47,760 bases of DNA from an uncultured Clostridia bacterium (GTDB lineage Bacteria > Bacillota > Clostridia > Oscillospirales > Oscillospiraceae). Under the pieces are notes generated by a model. That model saw only the letters and a list, made by a program, of their open reading frames with translations, made no database searches and was not told where the DNA came from. The stretch's first letter is position 1, and every line of letters starts with the position of its first letter. The stretch is taken from NCBI GenBank assembly GCA_946411475.1, contig CAMKED010000005.1, positions 1 through 47,760 on the forward strand, read 5' to 3'. Both the position numbers and the translations under genes were made by a program. Below, one piece after another: positions 29,460-37,991 of this stretch.

Positions 29460-30701
29460 TTGGATACCATTTATATCACCGGCGGCAGACCGCTGTCCGG
29501 GACGCTGGCAGTCCAGGGCAGTAAAAACGCCGTGCTGCCGATCCTGGCCGCTACGGCGGCCATCCCGGGGCGCTTCGTGCTGAGCAACTGCCCGGCCATT
29601 CGGGACGCGGCAGTGACCCGTTCCCTCTTGGAGCATCTGGGGCTTCGGATCACGGAAGCGGACACTTGTCTGATCGTGGACAGCAGAGGGCCCATCCGCG
29701 CTGTTCCCGAGGCAGCGCTGGCCTGTCAGCTCCGATCCTCCGCATTGCTGCTCGGCGCTCTGCTGGCCAGGCTCGGAGAGGCGGAGATTTCCCTGCCCGG
29801 CGGCTGCGTGCTGGGGCAGCGGCCGCTGGATTACCATCTCGACGCGCTGGAGCGCTTAGGCGTGAAAATCCGCCGTGAAAACGGCCGTCTGCTCTGCAAG
29901 GGGCGGCCCAGAAGCGGCACCGTGATCTTCCCCTATCCCAGCGTCGGCACGACGGAGAATCTGATGCTTGCCGCACTTGGCGCAAACGGTCCCGTCCGCC
30001 TCATCGGCGCGGCGCGGGAACCGGAGATCCGTGATCTGGCCGTCTTTCTCACAGCCTGCGGCGCAAAGATCACCGGCGCGGGAACGCCCTGCATCCGCAT
30101 CGAACCCGCCCCCCTGCACGGAGCGGCCCATCGCATTCTTCCCGATCGGATGGAGGCCGCTACCTGGCTCTGCGCCGCTGCCGCGACCGGCGGGACCTTA
30201 ACGCTGACAGATCTGATCCCCGATCAGCTTCGCGCCGTTTTGCAGGTGCTGCGGCTGGCCGGCTGTGAGATCACGGAGGCAGACGCCGAGCTGACCGTTC
30301 GCGCCGGTCCCCTGCACGCCCCGGGCGCTGTCGTCACAGGGCCCTATCCCGCGTTCCCCACAGATGCGCAGGCGCCCGTCATGGCCGCCCTGCTGCGCGC
30401 CTCCGGCTCCACTCTGTTCCGGGAAACCGTTTTTTCCGATCGCTTCCGCCACGTTCCGGCACTCTGCGCCATGGGCGCGCAGATCGAGACAGCGGGAGAC
30501 CTGGCCAGCGTCCGCGGCGTTCCCGCTCTGCACGGAGCCGAGGTCAGCGCAACGGATCTGCGCGGCGCGGCCGCCACCGTCATCGCAGCCCTCGCCGCAG
30601 AGGACGAAAGCATCATTCACGACGCCCGGCATCTGGACCGTGGTTACAGCTATTTCCCGGAGCGGCTGCGTCAGCTCGGCGCAGAAGTCCATGCAGAATA
30701 A
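29460..30701 (+). CDS. murA: UDP-GlcNAc 1-carboxyvinyltransferase (413 aa)
   Basis: First committed step of peptidoglycan synthesis: transfers enolpyruvate from PEP to UDP-GlcNAc. The Lys-Asn pair is in QGSKNAVLPIL, and the active-site cysteine lies in LPGGCVLGQRPLDYH (about residue 120), so the usual fosfomycin target residue is present. Other family segments are SVGTTENLMLAA, YPAFPTDAQAPVMAALL and DLRGAAATVIAALAA. The start is TTG at 29460 behind AAGGAGGTC; the in-frame ATG at 29442 lies upstream of that site. In Bacillus murB stands in this position, so murA here is a lineage variation. Confidence 0.95.
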   Translation: MDTIYITGGRPLSGTLAVQGSKNAVLPILAATAAIPGRFVLSNCPAIRDAAVTRSLLEHLGLRITEADTCLIVDSRGPIRAVPEAALACQLRSSALLLGALLARLGEAEISLPGGCVLGQRPLDYHLDALERLGVKIRRENGRLLCKGRPRSGTVIFPYPSVGTTENLMLAALGANGPVRLIGAAREPEIRDLAVFLTACGAKITGAGTPCIRIEPAPLHGAAHRILPDRMEAATWLCAAAATGGTLTLTDLIPDQLRAVLQVLRLAGCEITEADAELTVRAGPLHAPGAVVTGPYPAFPTDAQAPVMAALLRASGSTLFRETVFSDRFRHVPALCAMGAQIETAGDLASVRGVPALHGAEVSATDLRGAAATVIAALAAEDESIIHDARHLDRGYSYFPERLRQLGAEVHAE

Positions 30702-30751
30702 ATCATTTTAACTTTTCCTTCTCAGCTTTTACGGAAACAGAGGAGACAGAT

Positions 30752-31804
30752 ATGGAACAAGACAAAAGGCGTCCGACCGAACGCGGAAGGACTACCGTGT
30801 CGAGAGAACGCCCGCAAGGCCCGTCCTCCCGGCCGAGAAACACCCGTCCCAGAACCGGAAACGCCGCAAGCCGCGAAGCGGCCAGGCGGGAACGGCTCGC
30901 CCGCGAGGATCGGGCCGCACAGACGGAGGAGCCCGACCGGGCGCCGCGGGAACGGCGCAGACCCGAACCGGAACGGGACGCGCCGCAGTGGAGGCGAAAA
31001 AAAGCCTCGAAGCCCCATCGGGTCTACAACACGAACTTTGGCTTCAAATTCATCGTGATGCTGGCAGTCGTGGCCGTCATCGTGCTGAGCATGATTATTT
31101 TCTTCAAGGTCAAGCATATTGAAGTCATCCTTCCCACAGGGGAAAACGGCGCGAAGGCTTACTACACCGCCGAGGAGATCATCGAAGCCTCCGGCATCAA
31201 TCTTGACGAAAACCTGCTGAGTCTCAGCAAGGCCACCGTCGCGGCAAAGATCCACGCCGCCCTGCCCTACGTCAACGACATTCAGGTCAAAAAGCAGCTT
31301 CCCGGAACGGTGATCATCTCCTTCACCGAATTCGACGTCACCTACGCGATTCAGGACGAAGCCGGCAACTGGTGGCTGATGAGCCGCGAGGGACGGATCC
31401 TGGAGGCCACGACTGAAAAAGAGGCCAAGACACACCTGTACGTCACCGGCATGCCGATCCAGGTCCCGCAGGTGGGCGATACCCTTCAGGCCGCCGCAAC
31501 CGAAGGCGCGGATATGTCGGAAATTGCCGCCAAACAGGCCGTCGTGCGTGAGATCATCCCCGCTCTGGAGGGAACCGTCTTCGTCAAGCAGATCGACCGT
31601 GTGGACGTGAGCACCTCCTACGACCTGGTCCTCTGGTGGGACGCGGACCGCTATAAGATCCGCCTCGGCACCACGGAGAATCTGACCTACAAGCTGCAAT
31701 TTCTCCAATCCACGCTGGAAAACAGCGAAGTGCAGCACCGCTCCGGCATCATCGACCTGACTTTCCAGGAAGACGACAAGGTGCACTTTTTGGAGTTCCG
31801 CTAA
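30752..31804 (+). CDS. ftsQ: Divisome protein FtsQ/DivIB (350 aa)
   Basis: A long cytoplasmic tail (about residues 1-98), very rich in Arg, Glu and Pro, precedes one membrane segment (FIVMLAVVAVIVLSMIIFF, about 99-117). The extracellular POTRA domain starts at VKHIEVILP and continues through YTAEEIIEASGINLDENLLSL. A beta domain (LPGTVIISFTEFDVTYAI) follows. This is the FtsQ/DivIB plan, and the place before ftsZ agrees. The tail is longer and more basic than in Bacillus DivIB and is probably disordered. ACAGAGGAGAC precedes the ATG. ftsA, normally next, is absent. Confidence 0.93.
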   Translation: MEQDKRRPTERGRTTVSRERPQGPSSRPRNTRPRTGNAASREAARRERLAREDRAAQTEEPDRAPRERRRPEPERDAPQWRRKKASKPHRVYNTNFGFKFIVMLAVVAVIVLSMIIFFKVKHIEVILPTGENGAKAYYTAEEIIEASGINLDENLLSLSKATVAAKIHAALPYVNDIQVKKQLPGTVIISFTEFDVTYAIQDEAGNWWLMSREGRILEATTEKEAKTHLYVTGMPIQVPQVGDTLQAAATEGADMSEIAAKQAVVREIIPALEGTVFVKQIDRVDVSTSYDLVLWWDADRYKIRLGTTENLTYKLQFLQSTLENSEVQHRSGIIDLTFQEDDKVHFLEFR

Positions 31805-31842
31805 AAAGTTTCAAAATTTTTACAAAAAAACAGATTTTTCTA

Positions 31843-31871
31843 TTGACCAAACGGGAAACGCGGGTTAAAAT
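31843..31871 (+). promoter_or_regulatory. Promoter of ftsZ
   Basis: TTGACC (31843-31848), a 17-base spacer and TAAAAT (31866-31871) in the AT-rich 150-base gap before ftsZ. Confidence 0.8.
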
Positions 31872-31954
31872 AGAACGGTATAAAAGCGAAAACTCTGCAT
31901 ACACTACGCTTCGGACACGTTCCAACGATTACAGATACATAGGAGGACGAACAC

Positions 31955-33103
31955 ATGGCAGAATACCCGGAAAAAGTTGTTAATATTAAGGTGATCGGCG
32001 TCGGCGGCGCCGGTAATAACGTTGTGAATCGGATGCTCAGTGCGGGCGTCGAGGGCGTTGAGTTCCTCGTGGTCAACACCGATCGTCAGGATCTGAATAA
32101 GTCCAAGTGCCCCAACAAGCTTCCCATCGGCGAGAAGCTCACCGGCGGCATGGGCGCCGGCTCCAAGCCCGAAATCGGCAAGAAATCCGCTGAGGAATCC
32201 CGGGCTGCGATCGCCAAGGCGCTTGAAGGCGCCGACATGGTCTTCATCACCGCAGGTATGGGCGGCGGCACCGGCACCGGCGCAGCTCCCATCATTGCCG
32301 ATCTGGCCCACGAGGCCGGGATCCTCACCGTCGGCGTGGTTACGAAACCCTTCCGTTTCGAGGGCGCCAACCGTATGCGCCAGGCGGAGGCCGGCATCGC
32401 CGCCCTGTCCGACAAGGTGGATTCCCTGATCGTGATCCCCAACGATCGCCTGAAATACGTCACTGACCAGAAGATCACCTTTGCCAACGCTTTCGGGATC
32501 GCCGACGACGTGCTGAAGCAGGCCGTGACCTCCATCTCCGAGTTGGTCAGCTACTCCGAGCGCGTGATCATCAACCTCGACTTTGCCGACGTTTCCGCCG
32601 TCATGAAGAACGCGGGCCGGGCCCACATGGGCGTCGGCACCGCCTCCGGCCGTGACAAGGCCGAGCAGGCCGCCATGGCCGCCGTGGCCAGCCCCCTGCT
32701 GGAGACCTCCATCAACGGCGCGACCGGCGTTCTGATCAACGTGACAGGCTCTCAGGATCTGAGCCTGGACGACGTGGAGACCGCCTCCAACATCGTCATG
32801 GAAGCCGCCAACCCCGAGGCCAACATCATCTTCGGCGCCACCTTCAGCGAGGAGTTCGAGGAAGAGATGCGGGTCACCGTCATTGCCACCGGTTTTGACT
32901 CCCAACCCAAGGAAGAGGAGAAGCCCGAGCGCCGCGCTTTCACCAACCTGAACAACGACTTCGGCGCCCGTCCTGCCAACGCGCCCAGCGTCCCCAGCAC
33001 GCCGGTCTCCCGTCCCGCTCCCGCGCCCGCTCCGGCTCCCGCCCCTGCTGACAACAGCGACATCAACGACATCGACGCGATTTTCTCCATTTTCAAGAAG
33101 TAA
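31955..33103 (+). CDS. ftsZ: Cell division protein FtsZ (382 aa)
   Basis: The tubulin-like GTPase that forms the Z ring. Seen: GVGGAGNNVVNRML (about 13-26), the tubulin signature MGGGTGTGAAPIIA (about 104-117), the T7 loop NLDFADVSAVM (about 205-215), then the C-terminal domain to about 318. A linker rich in Pro and Ala (APAPAPAPAPA) leads to the conserved C-terminal peptide DINDIDAIFSIFKK, which normally binds FtsA, SepF, ZapA or similar partners. AGGAGGAC precedes the ATG. It has its own promoter and a terminator shared with the convergent gene. Confidence 0.98.
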   Translation: MAEYPEKVVNIKVIGVGGAGNNVVNRMLSAGVEGVEFLVVNTDRQDLNKSKCPNKLPIGEKLTGGMGAGSKPEIGKKSAEESRAAIAKALEGADMVFITAGMGGGTGTGAAPIIADLAHEAGILTVGVVTKPFRFEGANRMRQAEAGIAALSDKVDSLIVIPNDRLKYVTDQKITFANAFGIADDVLKQAVTSISELVSYSERVIINLDFADVSAVMKNAGRAHMGVGTASGRDKAEQAAMAAVASPLLETSINGATGVLINVTGSQDLSLDDVETASNIVMEAANPEANIIFGATFSEEFEEEMRVTVIATGFDSQPKEEEKPERRAFTNLNNDFGARPANAPSVPSTPVSRPAPAPAPAPAPADNSDINDIDAIFSIFKK

Positions 33104-33114
33104 ACGGCATATAG

Positions 33115-33150
33115 AAATCCCGCTGCGGTTGGTTCCGCAGCGGGATTTTT
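33115..33150. terminator. Bidirectional terminator between ftsZ and the zinc-ribbon genes
   Basis: AAATCCCGCTGCGG (33115-33128) pairs perfectly with 33135-33148 around TTGGTT. TTTTT follows on the plus strand and an A-rich start gives Ts on the minus strand. It ends the dcw cluster and the convergent operon. Confidence 0.88.
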
Positions 33151-33164
33151 GATGGGTCAAATGA

Positions 33165-34202
33165 TCAAACGCCGATTCCCTGTCTGTGCTTGACGCCCAC
33201 GCAGAATCTGTGCAGGAGCACCGCGCAGCAGATCAGCGTCAGGCCGAGGATGCACAGCGGAACGTAAAGCATAAGAAGCTTCATGCTCGTTCCGAGCTTG
33301 ACAAGCGTGAAGATTCCGACGCCCAGCTTCAGCACGCCGCTGAGGAAGGTCATCAGTGCAATCGGGGGGAGCCTCCAATAGGTCGTCTCGTCAAAGCGGA
33401 GCATTCCGCCGGCAACGGTGGACAACGCAACAAGCATGGAAAAACGAATCGCTTCAAAGGCGTAGACGACGATAAAGAAAATCGCACGGAAGACGTTCTC
33501 CCCGAACAGCAGCGGCACAATATGCGCGAGGCCGGTTTGCGTGGCTGCGTTTGAGGTCACCATTGTAATGGAATAGAACGCCGGTTTGGACAGGTCAAGC
33601 TCGAACAGCATCAGTCCCATGGTCAGCAGCGCGAAGATCGTAAGCAGAAAATAAAGCTTCTGGCCGACGCTGGCAAAGGAATGAAAACTGTTGAACCAGC
33701 CGATGTGGAAGGTAGGCTTCTTCCGGCTGACCGCAGAGCTGAAGAGCGACCACATGGACACGACCAGCCAGATCGCCATGCAGATATGAACGAAACAGCT
33801 GATCAGGAAAATCGTACGGCCGATTTTGTCATTGGAGAGTGAGGAATCAAAGTTGTTGGCCACAAGGATCTCGGTCATGCCGATACTCGCCTTGCCGAAG
33901 GTATAGCAGACGCCGCCCGCGTACAGGGTCGCCAGGATGGTGCTGAACAGCATCAGCGGCGTCTTTGCGAGCTTCCGCAGGAACTTGGAGACCGGAAGCG
34001 CATTGTCGTCAAGCTCCGCGTCGTCCCAGCGCTGGAACTCGTCCTTCCATTCGCTCTCATTCCGATTTGGCGCAAAGCCTTGCACTGCCTCAGTCTGACG
34101 ATAACCCCCGGTCTGACCGGGAGCGGCAGGCTCGGAAAACTGGGAGCCGCAGTAGGGGCAGCGATTGCCTGTCATTTCGCCGCCGCAGTTTGGGCAATAC
34201 AT
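33165..34202 (-). CDS. Zinc-ribbon membrane protein, paralog 1 (345 aa)
   Basis: Four cysteines in two CxxC pairs (MYCPNCGGEM, RCPYCGSQF) form an N-terminal zinc ribbon. A polar linker to about residue 80 leads to about six hydrophobic segments. The membrane part starts FLRKLAKTPLMLFSTILATLYAGGVCY, here abbreviated to LRKLAKTPLMLF, and matches the two neighbours at LLRKHAGSPLMLL and MLRKIATSPVYLL. A shared SLFSSAVSRKK-like patch follows the third span. GGAAAGGAG precedes the ATG. No enzymatic motif is seen; sensing or membrane-stress roles are possible but unproven. It is last in a run of three paralogs. Confidence 0.88.
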   Translation of the reverse strand: MYCPNCGGEMTGNRCPYCGSQFSEPAAPGQTGGYRQTEAVQGFAPNRNESEWKDEFQRWDDAELDDNALPVSKFLRKLAKTPLMLFSTILATLYAGGVCYTFGKASIGMTEILVANNFDSSLSNDKIGRTIFLISCFVHICMAIWLVVSMWSLFSSAVSRKKPTFHIGWFNSFHSFASVGQKLYFLLTIFALLTMGLMLFELDLSKPAFYSITMVTSNAATQTGLAHIVPLLFGENVFRAIFFIVVYAFEAIRFSMLVALSTVAGGMLRFDETTYWRLPPIALMTFLSGVLKLGVGIFTLVKLGTSMKLLMLYVPLCILGLTLICCAVLLHRFCVGVKHRQGIGV

Positions 34203-34224
34203 GGATTATCGGATCTCCTTTCCT

Positions 34225-35352
34225 TCAGCGCTGCATGACGCCCTTGTACACGCCAAGGCTCCGCATGCCGCCGCGGAACCGGAACAGCGTGAGCGCAAAA
34301 CAGGCAGAAGCGACAGCATTCAGCAGCAGACTGACGCCGTAGAGAATTGCCGCGGTACGGCTGACAGACATCAACTGCATGATTTCATGCGGCGCGGTCA
34401 ATGCTTCGACGCCGCTGATCAACGTAAAAACCGCACCAAGAATTGTTATCACGCCTACAAAGACGGAAACACGGTCGTCGGGCGCGCCGGTTCTGATCAC
34501 GCGCTTGGCAGTCGCCAGAGTCTTGAACAGTTTGACAAAATAAACTGCGGCCAGCGTCAGGCCAACCAGCAACGAACCCAGGAAAATATAGAGGAATACC
34601 CGCAGTGTCACGTTCATTGAGGGGAACTCATATCCGCTGCGGTTTACCAGGTAATTAAACTCGTTTACCGCGTCCTGGAAGAAGCTGCTGTATTGATCGG
34701 ACACAATCAGCATGACCAGAAGGACAAGCACGAATCCGAGTGCCAGAATCGCCGCAGTCATGTAAAACCCATAGAGCACCTGGAAGAAGGTCAGGCCGCC
34801 GGTGCTCATCCGTTCCTTGTTTTTCGCCGCAGCGGAGACGAACATGCTCCAAAGCGCAATTACGATCAGCAAATTCAGAAGCACGGTCACAAAGGAGCTG
34901 ACGACGGGGCCGATGAGCTCACTTTCCATCGCTCTGCTTTTGTAATAGTCCATTGCGTCAAACGATGCGATGATGTTTTTGACGTTTATATATACGGTAA
35001 ACACAAGGCTCAGGGAAAAGAACAGAACTGCCAGAAGATACACGGGCGAAGTGGCGATCTTGCGCAGCATCTGGATCGCAGGGGTCTGGCCGAGCGCGCC
35101 GACGGGCGCAGCCTGATAACTTGCTGCCTGACTGCTCGGCACATAGCTCGGATTGCGCGCATAGTCCTGGCTCGGGGCGGGATCCGTGTAATCGCTCTGC
35201 CTCGGTGCATAAGACTGAATGGGTGCGTAAGACTGATCCGGAGCGGCTGCGGGATCATTCGGCCTGGGTTCCGCGGGTTCGGCGTTCAGCTTTGTGCCGC
35301 AGTTGGGGCAGAACTTGCCCGAGGTCTCGCGGCCGCAGTTGGGACAAATCAT
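34225..35352 (-). CDS. Zinc-ribbon membrane protein, paralog 2 (375 aa)
   Basis: Begins MICPNCGRETSGKFCPNCG with two CxxC pairs, nearly identical to paralog 3. A linker of about 70 residues, rich in Ser, Tyr, Pro and Gln (short repeats such as QSYAP), connects to about six membrane segments starting at SPVYLLAVLFF. The start at 35352 follows AAAGGAGGAAA; the in-frame ATG at 35394 lacks a ribosome site. It ends 22 bases before paralog 1, so these two are probably co-transcribed. Function unknown. Confidence 0.88.
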   Translation of the reverse strand: MICPNCGRETSGKFCPNCGTKLNAEPAEPRPNDPAAAPDQSYAPIQSYAPRQSDYTDPAPSQDYARNPSYVPSSQAASYQAAPVGALGQTPAIQMLRKIATSPVYLLAVLFFSLSLVFTVYINVKNIIASFDAMDYYKSRAMESELIGPVVSSFVTVLLNLLIVIALWSMFVSAAAKNKERMSTGGLTFFQVLYGFYMTAAILALGFVLVLLVMLIVSDQYSSFFQDAVNEFNYLVNRSGYEFPSMNVTLRVFLYIFLGSLLVGLTLAAVYFVKLFKTLATAKRVIRTGAPDDRVSVFVGVITILGAVFTLISGVEALTAPHEIMQLMSVSRTAAILYGVSLLLNAVASACFALTLFRFRGGMRSLGVYKGVMQR

Positions 35353-35436
35353 TTCTGGTTTCCTCCTTTTCTCAGATAACCGTATTATACTCACTTTTTC
35401 CCCTGTTTGTCAATCCGCTTTTCGCGTCTCAGAGAA

Positions 35437-35481
35437 ACGCAAGCGTCCCCGCTGCGGGATCCGCAGCGGGGACGCTTGCGT
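35437..35481 (-). terminator. 21-bp perfect hairpin between paralogs 2 and 3
   Basis: CGCAAGCGTCCCCGCTGCGG pairs with its exact complement across a three-base GAT loop. On the minus strand it is followed by TTTCTCTG, a weak T run. It may end the paralog 3 transcript. Confidence 0.6.
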
Positions 35482-35490
35482 CAAATCATA

Positions 35491-35632
35491 CTATTATCCG
35501 ATAAAATGCTTTCAAAAGATTTGCGTCAGACGAGGCGGAGGACGCAGGCGGACTTGACGCCCGGCAAGGACGACAACGATGTATGGCACAGATCTGCCCG
35601 CAAAGATATGAAACGGTTTTATTGGATAATAG
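35491..35632. repeat. Possible miniature element with 16-bp inverted ends
   Basis: CTATTATCCGATAAAA (35491-35506) and TTTTATTGGATAATAG (35617-35632) are inverted copies with one mismatch. They enclose about 110 bases of GC-rich non-coding sequence. The right end stops two bases short of the paralog 3 stop codon. Confidence 0.55.
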
Positions 35633-35634
35633 GA

Positions 35635-36819
35635 TCAGATGCCGCGCATCCGGCGGACGCCGGAGGCGTTCATGAACAACACGATGGCGCCAAGGAACGA
35701 CACGAGACCGCAGGCCAGAAGCGCGGAGTAATACAGAATGTTCTCGAAGCCCTTGCCGTATTTCACAAGCATATAGATGTTGCTTGCCATCAGCACGAGG
35801 CCGCTGAAAAGCGTCAGCACGCCGGCAGCCGCCACTCTTTTCTGCTGCGGGCCGCCGTAGCAGAGCATCCGAATGGACGAGCTGCACGCGGTAGAGAGCA
35901 GCGAGTTGCGGATCATGCCGCAGATGAACAGGACGCTGATCAGGATCAGGGTCGGGATCGAATCCTTGAACAGCAGCGTAGCAGGCTGGATGCCGGCGTG
36001 AGTTACGCCGTTTTGCGTCAGCGTGGAAACGACGTAAACAAATTCACTGCCGGATCGTTCTTTGATGATGAAGGCAAGCAGCGTAATCAACGCGGAAACA
36101 GTCAGCAGCGCAAGCATTCCCATGCGCGCTCTGAAGCAGGAGCGGCAGGCCTTGAGCGAGCCCATGGACCCGGCGGAAGCAAAGAGCATCCACAGGGCGA
36201 CGGTCAGCCAGACTGCAACGACGATATGCGCGGCGCAGGTGACAAGGTTCAGAATCATACTGATTTTTCCGCTGGAGGCCGCGTATTTAAAGTAGTCTCC
36301 GATCCCGTCCAGCCAGGAAATGATTGCCTTGCCGCAGATGTAGCAAATACATCCGGCAGCCAGGGTCATCAGAAGTGCGCAAAGCAGCATCAGCGGCGAG
36401 CCGGCGTGCTTGCGCAGGAGCTGTGCGCCGGGAGATTGACCGACCATGCCGGCCGGAATGTCCTGGTAGCCGCCCGTCACCTGCTGGCCCGGGTTGAAGC
36501 CCTGGTTCGGGACGTAGCCCGGCTGGAAATTCTGGTTGTAGGCAGGGCCGGATTGATAAGTCCGGTTTTGCGCATAACCCTGGTTGGGCGCGTAGCCGGG
36601 CTGATAGCCCTGGTTTGGTGCGTAAGCCGGATTGTTGTATTCTTGATTGGAGGAATAGCCGGGAGTTCCGTTGCCTTGATTCTGTGCGTAGTTCTGGTTC
36701 TGATTGGAAGCGTAGCCTTGGTTGTTCGTCTGGGGCGCAGCGGGTTCTGCATTCAGTTTCGTGCCACAGCCTGGGCAGAATTTCCCATTCGCCTCACGGC
36801 CGCAATTTGGACAGATCAT
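35635..36819 (-). CDS. Zinc-ribbon membrane protein, paralog 3, with NQGY-repeat linker (394 aa)
   Basis: Begins MICPNCGREANGKFCPGCG with two CxxC pairs. Residues about 30-125 form a low-complexity linker with repeated NQGY, NQNY and PGYAPNQGY units, very rich in Asn, Gln, Tyr and Pro. This kind of sequence is intrinsically disordered and sometimes prone to phase separation. About six membrane segments follow from SPLMLLCALLMTLAAG. The start is fixed by GAAGGAGGGAAT; the in-frame upstream extension lies over the FMN riboswitch and is not coding. It is transcribed away from the riboswitch. Function unknown. Confidence 0.88.
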   Translation of the reverse strand: MICPNCGREANGKFCPGCGTKLNAEPAAPQTNNQGYASNQNQNYAQNQGNGTPGYSSNQEYNNPAYAPNQGYQPGYAPNQGYAQNRTYQSGPAYNQNFQPGYVPNQGFNPGQQVTGGYQDIPAGMVGQSPGAQLLRKHAGSPLMLLCALLMTLAAGCICYICGKAIISWLDGIGDYFKYAASSGKISMILNLVTCAAHIVVAVWLTVALWMLFASAGSMGSLKACRSCFRARMGMLALLTVSALITLLAFIIKERSGSEFVYVVSTLTQNGVTHAGIQPATLLFKDSIPTLILISVLFICGMIRNSLLSTACSSSIRMLCYGGPQQKRVAAAGVLTLFSGLVLMASNIYMLVKYGKGFENILYYSALLACGLVSFLGAIVLFMNASGVRRMRGI

Positions 36820-36901
36820 GCCTGGATTCCCTCCTTCTGATTGGATAAGTCCATTATAACCGCACAAGCCCCCGCTTGTCAATGTCTCTGACAAAAAACA
36901 C

Positions 36902-36930
36902 TTGCATTTATTCAGGAATTGTTGTATAAT
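36902..36930 (+). promoter_or_regulatory. Promoter of the FMN riboswitch-ribU transcript
   Basis: TTGCAT (36902-36907), a 17-base spacer and perfect TATAAT (36925-36930), about 20 bases before the aptamer. Confidence 0.85.
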
Positions 36931-36950
36931 ACGGCAGAACTGAATCCCGT

Positions 36951-37060
36951 ATCTCTTCAGGGCAGGGTGCGATTCCCGACCGGCGGTAACAGTCCGCGAG
37001 CCTTTGGGCAGACCCGGTGGCACTCCGGGACCGACAGTACAGTCTGGATGGAAGAAGATG
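36951..37060 (+). promoter_or_regulatory. FMN riboswitch (RFN element)
   Basis: The conserved aptamer words occur in order: TCAGGGCAGGGTGC, ATTCCCGACCGGCGGTAA, AGTCCGCGAGC, GGTGGCACTCCGGGACCGAC, AGTACAGTCTGGATGG and GAAGAAGA. The 5' ATCTCTTC can pair with the final GAAGAAGAT as P1. FMN binding should favour the terminator hairpin at 37081-37115 and so shut off ribU. Confidence 0.96.
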
Positions 37061-37080
37061 CTGTTCATTGCACGGCAATG

Positions 37081-37118
37081 AATATGCCTGAAGACTTACA
37101 GACTTCAGGCATATTTTC
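37081..37118 (+). terminator. Riboswitch-controlled terminator
   Basis: AATATGCCTGAAG (37081-37093) pairs perfectly with 37103-37115, followed by TTTTC. It lies between the FMN aptamer and the ribU start, as expected for transcriptional attenuation. Confidence 0.9.
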
Positions 37119-37135
37119 TCATGGAGGTAATCATC

Positions 37136-37834
37136 TTGAAAGCAACAACTCAATTCATTCTCGTCTGCTTTGCCGTGGTGGCGGGGCTGCTGATCCTCGC
37201 GGCGCTGTTCGAACATTTCTTCTGCAAAAACCGGCTGCGCCTGTCCTCGCCGAAGTACATCACCACCGTGGCCGTCTCCGCCTCACTGGCCGGACTGCTC
37301 ATGCTGTTGGAAACGCCGCTTGTCTTCCTGGCCCCCGAGTTCTATAAGATAGACCTTTCCGAACTGCCGGTCCTGATCTGCACCTTCTACCTCGGACCCG
37401 TCGCCGGTGTTCTGACCGAGTTCCTGAAGATCCTGCTCAAGCTTCTGTTCAAGGCCTCTTCGACGGCCTTCGTGGGCGAACTGGCAAACTTCTCCGTGGG
37501 CTGCGCTCTGGTTCTGCCCGCCTCGATGATCTATCACAGCATGCGGACGAAGCGTGCGGCCGTCGCAGGACTGATTGTCGGCACCTTGTTCATGTCGTTC
37601 TTCGGCAGCCTGTTCAACGCGATCTATCTGCTGCCCGCCTACTCCGAGATGTACCACTGGCCGCTGCAATCCATCGTGGCAAAGGGAACGGAAATCAACA
37701 GCCATATTACCGGCGTTTATTCCTTCGTGATCCTTGCGGTCGCGCCGCTGAATCTGATCAAGGGCACGGTGGTCAGCGTGCTGACCTTCCTGCTCTACAA
37801 GCGAATTCAACCGATCATGTTCAAGCGAAGCTGA
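37136..37834 (+). CDS. ribU: Riboflavin ECF transporter substrate-binding subunit (232 aa)
   Basis: RibU is the membrane S component that captures riboflavin for the shared ECF energy-coupling module. About six hydrophobic segments are seen. Family features include YKIDLSELPVLICTFYLGP, EFLKILLKLLF and the long loop before ITGVYSFVILAVAPLN. The FMN riboswitch directly upstream confirms the ligand class. The start is TTG at 37136, seven bases after GGAGGT; the ATG at 37121 lies on the other side of that site. The A/T components of the transporter are not in the window. A terminator follows after an A-type repeat. Confidence 0.95.
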   Translation: MKATTQFILVCFAVVAGLLILAALFEHFFCKNRLRLSSPKYITTVAVSASLAGLLMLLETPLVFLAPEFYKIDLSELPVLICTFYLGPVAGVLTEFLKILLKLLFKASSTAFVGELANFSVGCALVLPASMIYHSMRTKRAAVAGLIVGTLFMSFFGSLFNAIYLLPAYSEMYHWPLQSIVAKGTEINSHITGVYSFVILAVAPLNLIKGTVVSVLTFLLYKRIQPIMFKRS

Positions 37835-37847
37835 GCATAAAAGAGCG

Positions 37848-37971
37848 GTATCAATTCATTCGTCCCTGCTCCGTAGTGGCCGCGCACCTGCGCGGCCATG
37901 GCGCGAGGCGCTCTTCGGTTTTTTTATGGCCGCGCAGGTGCGCGGCCACTACGGCTCTGCTGAACAGTTAC
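37848..37971. repeat. MITE-like palindromic element, A-type core, copy 3
   Basis: 28-bp arms at 37872-37899 and 37926-37953 are identical to those of copies at 3865 and 14930; the centre differs (GGCGCGAGGCGCTCTTCGG). The ends are GTATCAATTCA and CTGAACAGTTAC. It lies between ribU and its probable terminator. Confidence 0.85.
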
Positions 37972-37991
37972 AAAAGACGTTGAAAGTTATC

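Noticed and set aside
35407-36840. 477-codon open frame on the plus strand
   Set aside because: Antisense of zinc-ribbon paralog 3 and the hairpin next to it.
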